Part shown: one piece after another, positions 1 through 5,261 of the stretch | How positions within the stretch are numbered: the first letter of the stretch is position 1 | Layout: each line of letters starts with the position of its first letter | NCBI GenBank assembly: GCA_018713755.1 | Contig: DVOG01000083.1 | Coordinates: 1-5,330, forward strand | Source of the DNA: Candidatus Spyradosoma merdigallinarum | GTDB lineage: Bacteria > Verrucomicrobiota > Verrucomicrobiia > Opitutales > UBA953 | Length of the DNA: 5,330 bases | Direction of reading: 5' to 3' | Position numbers and translations under genes: made by a program | The notes under the pieces: generated by a model | What the model saw: only the letters and a program-made list of their open reading frames with translations | Told to the model about the DNA's origin: nothing | Database searches by the model: none

Positions 1-11
1 AGCGCGGAGAA

Positions 12-1808
12 TCAGAGTTTTTTCCGTCCTTCGAAGTGCGCTTCGATTTCTTCGAGCGTGCGGCCCTTCGTTTCCGGCAGGAAGAAGACGGCGGTAATCC
101 AGTAAATCACCGTGCAGCCCGCGCAGAAGAAGAAGATCGTCGAATAGCCGAAGTTGCCGACGACCGGCAGGAACGTTCCCGCGATGACCGTCGAGACGAA
201 CTGGTTGATCAGCAACGCGATCGACATGCCCATCGCGCGGATGCGGTTCGGCATCAGCTCGGAGAGCGCCAGCCACACGCAAACGCCCGGCCCCACCGCG
301 TAGGCGGCGATGAAGATCGCGAAGAACATCACGACCAGCCAGCCGTTCGTCGCGCTCGGGAGCGGCCCGACTTCGAACGACTTGACTTCGAATTTCTGGC
401 CTTCCTCCGCGGGGATTTTGATTTCGCGTTCGGCGGCCGGCGTGTCTTCGCGGACGACGAGCGTCTTCACGTTCATGGCGCCGTCGAGCGTGTAAACGAA
501 TTTGACCTGCGCGGGAACGAAGGTGTCCGTTTTCATGAGCGCCTGCGTTTCCGCCGGAGAAATTTCCGAGAAATACGCGTATTTCACGACGTGCGTCTTC
601 TTCGCGCCCGTCGCCTCGTCGATTTCTTCGATGCCGGTCTTTTCGTTGACGACGACTTCCGTGCGTTCAAAACCGAACGCCGCCGGGTTGAGCCTGTCGG
701 TGAAATCCTGCATTCCGCGCTCCGAGCGCAGGAAGAGCGCCGCGACGCCGAGCAAACCGACGATGATGCCCGTCGTGCCGAGCGTGAGCAGGAACTTGCG
801 TCCTTTCCGGTCCACGAGCACCATCGCGACGACCGTCATGAGCATGTTCAGAATCTTGACCGTGAGGTCGCCCTGATTCGCGAGATGGCCGTCGAGACCC
901 GCCTGCTTCAGCACGTCGACGATGTAGGCGAGCACGGAGTTGATCCCCGTCGCCTGATTGCACGCGAGGATGACGACCGCGAGCACGAACGGGATGACGT
1001 ATTTCTTCTTGAAAATGGAGTCTTTCGGCGCGTCGGCTTTCTTGTCGCCCTCGTCTTCCGCCGACGCCGTGGCCATTTCGTCAAATTCCTTCTTGGCGGC
1101 TTCGACGCCGCGGGAGCGCTCCAGCGCCTTGAGCGCCGCGTCCTTGCGGTTGCGCTTGAAGAGCCAGCGCGGGGACTCGGAGATGAAGAGCGCTCCGACG
1201 GAGAAAATCACGCCGGGGACGGCGCAGGCCCAGAAGATCGCGCGCCACGCGAAATTCTTGGCGGCAAGAATCGCCGCCGCGCGTTCCGCGACCGTGTTGT
1301 ATTCCGCCGCGGAAATCGTTTCGACGTGATTCGCGAAATAAAGCCCGACCGCCGCGGCGAACACGAGCCCGACCGTGAGCATGAACTGGAACATGCCCGT
1401 GCCGAAGCCGCGCTTGTCCGCCGTCAGACATTCCGCGAGATACAGCGGAACGACGACGCCGACGAGCCCCGCCGCCGCGCCCTGCAGGATGCGCCCCGCG
1501 ACGAGAAACGCGAATCCGTTGGGCAAGCAGATGATCGGCACGGAAAGCACGAAGCAGATGCCCGCGAGGATCATCACTTTTTTCCGCCCGAACAAGTCGG
1601 AAAGCGCTCCCGCGAAAAGCGAGGAAAGCACCGAGCCGAGCAGCACCGCCGCGACCACCGTGGAGAGCTGGCCGGGCGTGTAGTTCGTCGTCGCCTGCAG
1701 GTACGGGAGCGCCCCCGCGATGACGCCGACGTCGATCCCGTAAAGGAGACCGCCGAGCCCTGCTATGAACAGCAGGTATTTATTGTAGAACGAGGTAGAT
1801 TTTGACAT
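12..1808 (-). CDS. Sugar-porter family MFS transporter with large extracytoplasmic insert
   Basis: This 598-residue inner-membrane protein is probably a sugar:H+ symporter of the XylE/AraE/GalP/GLUT family; the actual sugar cannot be read from the sequence. Twelve membrane spans are visible: TM1 about 11-37 (GGLLYGIDVGVIAGALPYL), TM2 48-68, TM3 78-95, TM4 97-122, TM5 137-158, TM6 189-209, TM7 270-299, TM8 313-333, TM9 339-361, TM10 488-515, TM11 528-550 and TM12 553-577. Family signatures are D71-x-x-G-R-K-K after TM2, ESPRWL 211-216 after TM6, DRKGRK 333-338 after TM8, GPG and W512 in TM10, and PETKGRTLEEIE 578-589. Q141, Q285 and N290 match known sugar-contact positions of the family, but the usual QQ in TM7 is NQ (284-285). 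The family is normally about 450-500 residues; the extra length is mainly a hydrophilic segment at 362-487 and a smaller one at 159-188. The ATG start gives the expected short N-terminus before TM1. It lies 71 nt after rimO, with no clear ribosome binding site. Confidence 0.95.
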   Translation of the reverse strand: MSKSTSFYNKYLLFIAGLGGLLYGIDVGVIAGALPYLQATTNYTPGQLSTVVAAVLLGSVLSSLFAGALSDLFGRKKVMILAGICFVLSVPIICLPNGFAFLVAGRILQGAAAGLVGVVVPLYLAECLTADKRGFGTGMFQFMLTVGLVFAAAVGLYFANHVETISAAEYNTVAERAAAILAAKNFAWRAIFWACAVPGVIFSVGALFISESPRWLFKRNRKDAALKALERSRGVEAAKKEFDEMATASAEDEGDKKADAPKDSIFKKKYVIPFVLAVVILACNQATGINSVLAYIVDVLKQAGLDGHLANQGDLTVKILNMLMTVVAMVLVDRKGRKFLLTLGTTGIIVGLLGVAALFLRSERGMQDFTDRLNPAAFGFERTEVVVNEKTGIEEIDEATGAKKTHVVKYAYFSEISPAETQALMKTDTFVPAQVKFVYTLDGAMNVKTLVVREDTPAAEREIKIPAEEGQKFEVKSFEVGPLPSATNGWLVVMFFAIFIAAYAVGPGVCVWLALSELMPNRIRAMGMSIALLINQFVSTVIAGTFLPVVGNFGYSTIFFFCAGCTVIYWITAVFFLPETKGRTLEEIEAHFEGRKKL

Positions 1809-1837
1809 AGGTTTTTCGAGTAAAACGGATTGAGGAA

Positions 1838-1866
1838 AATTTAACCGACGTTCCCGCGGAAAACAA
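1838..1866 (-). promoter_or_regulatory. Weak candidate promoter ahead of the MFS gene
   Basis: On the minus strand, TTGTTT (1861-1866) and TAAATT (1838-1843) are separated by exactly 17 nt. They match the sigma-70 consensus hexamers at 3/6 and 4/6 positions. The segment is AT-rich relative to its surroundings and lies 30-58 nt before the transporter ATG, so it could let the transporter be expressed apart from rimO. The spacer contains one copy of the iterated word GCGGGAAC. The match is weak and may be chance, since the AT-rich gap itself favours such hexamers. Confidence 0.22.
1850..1857 (+). repeat. Iterated word GTTCCCGC, intergenic copy (rimO/MFS gap)
   Basis: Exact copy with the preceding C, giving CGTTCCCGC. 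It sits in the 71-nt gap, 22 nt beyond the rimO stop codon in the direction of transcription. It is part of the window-wide family described in the entry spanning 175-5261. Confidence 0.85.
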
Positions 1867-1879
1867 TGCTAAACAACGC

Positions 1880-3253
1880 TTATTTCGCGATGAGGTCGTA
1901 GGCGCGGTAACCGGAAACGACGACGTCCGCGAACGTTCCCGCGGGGAGATTCTTCGGCACATAGACGACGCCGTCCACCTCGAAGCCGTCCCACGCGCTG
2001 CGCGCGATTCCGGGAGAATCGACCAGCACGCGGATTTTCTCGCCGACGCGGGAACGCATCCGCTCCCGAGAAATTTTCTTCAGCAACGCCATCGCCGCGT
2101 CGCGACGCCGCTCCTTTTCCGCGGGAGCGATCTGCCCGGGCATCGCCGCCGCGAGCGTGTTTTCCTCGCGCGAATACGCGAACACGCCGACGCGGTCGAA
2201 TTTCGCCTCTTCGAGAAACGCGAGCAGCTCCGCGAAATCCTCCTCCGTTTCGCCGGGAAAGCCGGCGATGAACGTCGAGCGGATCGCGACGCCCGGAATG
2301 CCGCGGCGGATTTTCGCCACGAGCTCCCGGATGAACGCGCCGTCCGTCTCGCGCCGCATGGCGGAAAGCATGCGGTCGGAAATGTGCTGCAGCGGAATGT
2401 CGACGTAAGGCACGACTTTGCGGCACTTCGCGAAAACGGAAATCAGCTCGTCGCTCCAGTGCGCCGGGTGCGTGTAAAAGACGCGGATCCAAAAATCGCC
2501 GCGGATGCGGTTGAGCGTCCGCAGCAGCTCGGCGAGCGATTCGCCCTGCTCGGAGCTGACCTTCGTCGTCTTGCCCGCGCGCGCGCCTTTCCACGTGTCC
2601 ATGCCGAAGAACGTCGTGTCCTGGGAAATCAGGTTGATTTCCTTGACGCCGTTGACCTGCACGAGCGTTTTGACTTCGACGGCGATGTCGGCGATCGGGC
2701 GGGAACGATGCCGCCCGCGGATGCCGGGAATCGCGCAGAACGCGCAGCCGTGATTGCAGCCCTCCGCGATTTTCACGTTCGCGATGTGCGGGAGCGTGAG
2801 CCGCCCGCGCGGCGTCGAAAAATCGGGCAGATACCGCGGGCGCTTCGTCGTGAGCACCGGCGCGGGAACGTCCTTTTTCCCCGCGGCGTTCCCGCAGAGC
2901 TTTTCGAGCAGCGGCACGATTTTCTCGAGCTCGTCGATGCCGATGAACGCGTCCGCCTGCGGCATCATTTCGCGCACGGCGTTCCCGTAGCGCTGCGGCA
3001 TGCAGCCGGCGACGACGATTTTCAGCGGGCGGTTCCCGCGGCGGCGGCGCGCCTCGCGCGCCATTTCCCTGACCGCGCCCAAACTTTCCTCGCGCGCGTC
3101 GAGAATGAACGAGCACGTGTTCACGACGACGGCGTCCGCCTCGCGCGGGTCCGCCGTCAGGCGCATTCCCGCGTCGAGAAGCTGCCCGATGAGCACTTCG
3201 CTGTCCGACTGGTTTTTCGGGCATCCCAAAGAAACGATTCCTACGGTGAGCAT
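1880..3253 (-). CDS. rimO: Ribosomal protein S12 methylthiotransferase RimO
   Basis: RimO is a cytoplasmic radical-SAM enzyme that adds a methylthio group to the conserved aspartate of ribosomal protein S12 (Asp88 in E. coli). At 457 residues it is slightly long for the family (about 440). The N-terminal UPF0004 domain carries the three auxiliary-cluster cysteines C11 (SLGCPKN), C47 (NTCSF) and C84 (AGCMPQRY). The radical-SAM core begins at PHIANVKIAEGC with the C166-x3-C170-x2-C173 cluster motif, followed by IRGRHRSR, SQDTTFFG, PYVDIPLQH (282-290) and GFPGETEEDF (331-340). A TRAM domain fills about 399-457. LGCPKN-x-x-DSE and YSREENT favour RimO over MiaB. Residues about 222-238 form a polar insert, KGARAGKTT onward, where family members usually have a short linker. 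The ATG at 3253 is the only plausible start because no ATG or GTG lies in frame directly upstream. No Shine-Dalgarno is visible in CAGAATTCGACGTTTCAG and the bases that follow. It sits 66 nt after the 89-residue gene and is probably co-transcribed with hisS. Confidence 0.97.
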   Translation of the reverse strand: MLTVGIVSLGCPKNQSDSEVLIGQLLDAGMRLTADPREADAVVVNTCSFILDAREESLGAVREMAREARRRRGNRPLKIVVAGCMPQRYGNAVREMMPQADAFIGIDELEKIVPLLEKLCGNAAGKKDVPAPVLTTKRPRYLPDFSTPRGRLTLPHIANVKIAEGCNHGCAFCAIPGIRGRHRSRPIADIAVEVKTLVQVNGVKEINLISQDTTFFGMDTWKGARAGKTTKVSSEQGESLAELLRTLNRIRGDFWIRVFYTHPAHWSDELISVFAKCRKVVPYVDIPLQHISDRMLSAMRRETDGAFIRELVAKIRRGIPGVAIRSTFIAGFPGETEEDFAELLAFLEEAKFDRVGVFAYSREENTLAAAMPGQIAPAEKERRRDAAMALLKKISRERMRSRVGEKIRVLVDSPGIARSAWDGFEVDGVVYVPKNLPAGTFADVVVSGYRAYDLIAK

Positions 3254-3298
3254 GGATTTCTGAAACGTCGAATTCTGCGGTTTTTCTTTTTCGTCAGC

Positions 3299-3306
3299 GC
3301 GGGAAC
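3299..3306 (-). repeat. Iterated word, intergenic copy (orf89/rimO gap)
   Basis: Exact GCGGGAAC on the plus strand followed by G, so the minus strand reads CGTTCCCGC. It lies in the 66-nt gap, 13 nt after the stop codon of the 89-residue gene. Nothing else is recognisable in this gap. Confidence 0.85.
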
Positions 3307-3319
3307 GGCGAGGAATTTT

Positions 3320-3589
3320 TCAGTCGAAAATCCCCCACGCCCAGTAGCTTTCGTAAAGAACCCAAAGAAAAAACAGGTAAAGCGCGGCGAGGACGACGCG
3401 GTGAATGCGACGCCGCAGGATGTTTTCCGGAGAGCTTTCGCCGGAAAACGGCGATCCGGCGAGCCAGCGCAGCAGCCGCTCGTGCAACGGCGGGCGAATG
3501 TCTTTCCACACGTCCGGACGCGCAAAAACGGCGCCGCGGTCGTAGCGCCGCGCGATTTTGCGGAAAATCCAGGACAGCGGGGCGAACAT
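3320..3589 (-). CDS. Small single-span membrane protein, unrecognised (89 aa)
   Basis: I do not recognise a family. Residues 1-62 are basic and amphipathic (WIFRKIARRYDRGAVF near the start, then ERLLRWLAGSPFSGESSPEN). They are followed by RRRIHR at 59-64 and one strongly hydrophobic segment, about 65-80 (VVLAALYLFFLWVLYE), then an aromatic tail YWAWGIFD. The positive-inside rule predicts a cytoplasmic N-terminus and the C-terminal end at the outer face of the membrane. The ATG is only 3 nt after the hisS stop (TAA GCG ATG), so translation is probably coupled to hisS. This tight spacing, the full open frame and the well-formed TM segment support a real gene rather than a spurious ORF. A role in translation is not implied by position alone. 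Confidence 0.75.
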   Translation of the reverse strand: MFAPLSWIFRKIARRYDRGAVFARPDVWKDIRPPLHERLLRWLAGSPFSGESSPENILRRRIHRVVLAALYLFFLWVLYESYWAWGIFD

Positions 3590-3592
3590 CGC

Positions 3593-4999
3593 TTACGCGC
3601 CGTTTTTCCCGCAGGTGCAATGGCCGCCGCAGGAACCGTCGCCGCGGCAATGCGGCGCTTCCACGACGGGCAGCCCGCTTTCGAGAATTTCCGCGAGCGT
3701 TCCCGCCAGATTTTTCCGCGGGAACGCGATTTCGCGCCGTTCCCGCGTGTCGCGCACCTTGACGACGTCCAGCGCGAGCTCGTTCGTCCCGTAAATCAGC
3801 GCGTACCGCGCGCCCGTCTGCTCCGCGGCCTGAATGAGCTTCCCGAATTTTCCGTCCCTGAACGCGTATTCGACGCGGAAGCCGCAGGCGCGCAGCATCG
3901 CGACGTCCGCCAGCGCCGCGGCGCGGTTTTCGTCGCCGAGCACGACGGCGTAGAAGTCCGGCGCGTCGACGATCTGCGGAAGCAATTTCCGCTCCTCGAG
4001 AAGATTGCGCAGCGTGACGTCGCCCATGCCGAAGCCGACCGCCGGCATTTCCGGCCCGCCGAGCTTGGCGACGAGCCTGTCGTAGCGGCCGCCGCCGGCG
4101 AGCGCGCGCCCTTCCCCGACCGTCTGGAACGCCTCGAAGACGAAGCCCGTGTAATACGCCAGCCCGCGCACGATCGAAAGGTCGACGCGGACGAAGCCGC
4201 CGACGCCGAGCGCGCCGAGCAGCGCGAGCAGCTTTTTCCAATCCTCAAGGCGTTCCCGCGCCTTTTCCGCTCCCGCGCGCGACGCGAAAAACGCCTCGAG
4301 CGAGGCGACGTCCGCGAGCGCGACGAACGCCTTCACGGTCGCCAGCGTTTCCGCGGGATCGAGCGGCGTTCCCGCCAGCGCGGCCGTCATCATTTCGACG
4401 AGCCCTTCGTGCGCGACGCGCTCCAGCTTGTCGACGACGGCGAGCACGCGAACCGCGGCGGCTTCGTCGGGAACGCCGAGGCTCTCGAGAAAAAGAAACC
4501 ACAGCGTGCGGTCGCTGAGCCGAATGCGGAAATCGCCCTCTTCCAAGCCGAAAGCGCGCAGCGACTCGACGCAAAGCGCGATGACCTCGGCGTCCGCGGC
4601 GCAGCCGGCTTCGCCGAGAATGTCCGCGTTGTACTGGTAAAACGCGCGCAGCCGTCCGCGCTGCTGCTTTTCGTAGCGGTAGTTTTCGCCGATGCCGAAC
4701 CACTTGATCGGCCGGCGCAGCGATCCCGCGCGAGCGGCGACGAGCCGCGCGAGCGACGGCGTCATTTCCGGGCGCAGGGAAACTTTGCGCCCGCCCTTGT
4801 CTTCGAAATTGAAGAGCTGCGAAACGATTTCCTCGCCGGATTTTTCGGTGAAAAGCTCGAGCGGCTCCAGCGCCGGAGCGTCCCATTCCCGGAAACCGAA
4901 GCGCTGGGCCGTTTCGCGCCAGCGGCCGAAAATGTAATTGCGCACGGCGCAGTCCTCCGGGTAGAACTCGCGGAAACCGGGAAGCGATTTGAATTGCAT
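3593..4999 (-). CDS. hisS: Histidine--tRNA ligase (HisRS), variant subfamily with Cys-rich tail
   Basis: HisRS charges tRNA-His with histidine using ATP. It is a class II synthetase and is normally a cytoplasmic homodimer. At 468 residues it is longer than E. coli HisRS (424). Motif 1 lies around FGFREWDAPALEPLELF (34-50). Motif 2 spans SLRPEMTPSLARL (74-86), PIKWFGIGENYRYEKQQRGR (97-116) and FYQYNADILG (120-129), with R108 and E110 in the ATP-binding positions. The histidine-specific segment is VRGLAYYTGFVFE (277-289), where R278 corresponds to the catalytic arginine; GGGRYD follows at 302-307. Motif 3 reads AVGFGMGD (320-327), not the usual GLER. The anticodon-binding domain is about 346-445. 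The intact HisA segment and this domain argue against the HisZ regulatory paralogue. The last 19 residues hold H450, C451, C457, H460, C461 and C463, a possible metal site. The ATG at 4999 follows a T-rich leader with no Shine-Dalgarno, 32 nt after the 54-residue gene. Confidence 0.96.
   Translation of the reverse strand: MQFKSLPGFREFYPEDCAVRNYIFGRWRETAQRFGFREWDAPALEPLELFTEKSGEEIVSQLFNFEDKGGRKVSLRPEMTPSLARLVAARAGSLRRPIKWFGIGENYRYEKQQRGRLRAFYQYNADILGEAGCAADAEVIALCVESLRAFGLEEGDFRIRLSDRTLWFLFLESLGVPDEAAAVRVLAVVDKLERVAHEGLVEMMTAALAGTPLDPAETLATVKAFVALADVASLEAFFASRAGAEKARERLEDWKKLLALLGALGVGGFVRVDLSIVRGLAYYTGFVFEAFQTVGEGRALAGGGRYDRLVAKLGGPEMPAVGFGMGDVTLRNLLEERKLLPQIVDAPDFYAVVLGDENRAAALADVAMLRACGFRVEYAFRDGKFGKLIQAAEQTGARYALIYGTNELALDVVKVRDTRERREIAFPRKNLAGTLAEILESGLPVVEAPHCRGDGSCGGHCTCGKNGA
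3697..3747. repeat. Triple cluster of the iterated word forming alternative hairpins
   Basis: Three exact copies alternate in orientation at 3699-3706 (+), 3718-3725 (-) and 3739-3746 (+). Copies 1 and 2 form perfect 10-bp arms, GCGTTCCCGC (3697-3706) and GCGGGAACGC (3718-3727), with an 11-nt loop. Copies 2 and 3 form another perfect 10-bp pair (3717-3726 with 3738-3747), also with an 11-nt loop. The two hairpins share the middle copy and so exclude each other. The cluster is inside the hisS coding region about 100-150 nt before its stop. The three copies are read in three different contexts (A-G-T, F-P and R-E-R), so protein constraint does not explain it. Confidence 0.8.
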
Positions 5000-5031
5000 G
5001 GGAAAAACGATGAAAAAAGATTGACGGATTT

Positions 5032-5196
5032 TCAGGCGAAAATGTCCAGCCAGAACATCGCGGCGACTTCGCCGACCAGCAGCAGCGCGATGCAGACGTA
5101 GACGAAGGTCGTGAAAAAGTCGCGCGCCTGCGGGCGCATGCGGGTCGGACGCGGCTGCGGCGCGCTGCGGTTCTGCGATGGCGGATTTTCGTTCAC
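5032..5196 (-). CDS. Small single-span membrane protein, unrecognised (54 aa, GTG start)
   Basis: The reading frame encodes MNENPPSQNRSAPQPRPTRM followed by RPQARDFF and a hydrophobic segment at about 28-53 (TTFVYVCIALLLVGEVAAMF then WLDIFA). The N-terminal 25 residues are Pro/Arg/Gln-rich and probably cytoplasmic, with one membrane span running to the C-terminus. I do not recognise a family. GTG at 5196 is the chosen start: an in-frame TAA lies three codons further upstream (5206-5208), and the only later methionine near the N-terminus, M20, would remove the charged leader. No Shine-Dalgarno is visible. The gene is 67 nt after the methyltransferase stop and 32 nt before hisS in the same direction, so it fits an operon gap that would otherwise be empty. 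Confidence is limited by its small size and non-ATG start. Confidence 0.6.
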   Translation of the reverse strand: MNENPPSQNRSAPQPRPTRMRPQARDFFTTFVYVCIALLLVGEVAAMFWLDIFA

Positions 5197-5253
5197 GGCG
5201 GGAAATTAAAGCACAGCCGCGCGCCCGGGAAAAGCAATTAAAATTCCGCGGCG

Positions 5254-5261
5254 GCGGGAAC
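5254..5261 (-). repeat. Iterated word, intergenic copy (methyltransferase/orf54 gap)
   Basis: Exact GCGGGAAC followed by G on the plus strand, reading CGTTCCCGC on the minus strand. It lies 2 nt after the stop codon of the upstream methyltransferase. The rest of this 67-nt gap holds a GC-rich stretch and AATTTTAATT, with no hairpin good enough to call a terminator. Confidence 0.85.

Larger units (their letters stand above)
175..5261. repeat. Highly iterated 9-mer CGTTCCCGC / GCGGGAACG family (16 exact 8-mer cores)
   Basis: Exact GTTCCCGC cores on the plus strand start at 175, 1850, 1935, 2888, 3032, 3699, 3739, 4252 and 4368. Exact GCGGGAAC cores start at 511, 2048, 2699, 2862, 3299, 3718 and 5254. 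All but the one at 3032 extend to CGTTCCCGC, and most are followed by G. One-mismatch relatives include 2981 (GTTCCCGT), 3165 (ATTCCCGC), 3605 (TTTCCCGC), 4467 (TCGGGAAC) and 5198 (GCGGGAAA). Chance expectation at roughly 60% GC is well under one exact copy on both strands together. Thirteen copies are in genes and three are intergenic. The copies were located by reading the sequence; a few further degenerate copies may have been missed. Confidence 0.85.

Noticed and set aside
36..1805. Plus-strand open frame of 589 codons almost exactly antisense to the transporter
   Set aside because: Its translation is low-complexity Arg/Asp/Glu/His-rich sequence, a known by-product of strong third-position GC bias. 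The minus strand has an unambiguous 12-TM MFS protein.
1809..1879. Terminator or riboswitch in the rimO/MFS gap
   Set aside because: No stem longer than the short CCGCGG palindrome and no T-tract after it; 71 nt is too short for a known riboswitch.
1869..3224. Second minus-strand long open frame (451 codons) overlapping rimO in another frame
   Set aside because: It has an Arg/Ala/Gly-rich composition with no motifs and is out of frame with the well-conserved RimO.
1880..3253. MiaB (tRNA methylthiotransferase) instead of RimO
   Set aside because: LGCPKN-x-x-DSE, AGCMPQRY and the YSREENT segment fit RimO, while MiaB has a different N-terminal signature.
3593..4999. HisZ (ATP phosphoribosyltransferase regulatory subunit) instead of HisRS
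   Set aside because: The protein retains the RGLAYYTG catalytic segment and a full anticodon-binding domain, both absent or degenerate in HisZ, and no his biosynthesis genes are nearby.
2384..5101. Plus-strand open frame of 905 codons antisense to rimO, orf89 and hisS
   Set aside because: It is an antisense shadow of GC-rich genes. Its translation is Arg/Asp/Glu/Ala-rich without domains, and the opposite strand encodes clear RimO and HisRS with all motifs.
5205..5233. TTTAAT (minus strand, 5205-5210) as a -10 box for orf54/hisS
   Set aside because: The hexamer is 5/6, but no -35-like hexamer exists at 16-18 nt (TTTTCC at 17 nt). A TTGCTT is about 22 nt away, which is too far.
5211..5258. 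Possible terminator hairpin after the methyltransferase (GCCGCG ... CGCGGC)
   Set aside because: The stem is only 6 bp with a loop of about 25 nt and no following T-run, so it is not a credible intrinsic terminator.
175..5261. CRISPR array or insertion-sequence ends as an explanation of the repeated word
   Set aside because: Copies are 8-10 bp, irregularly spaced, in both orientations and mostly inside conserved genes. There are no regular spacers, target duplications or transposase.
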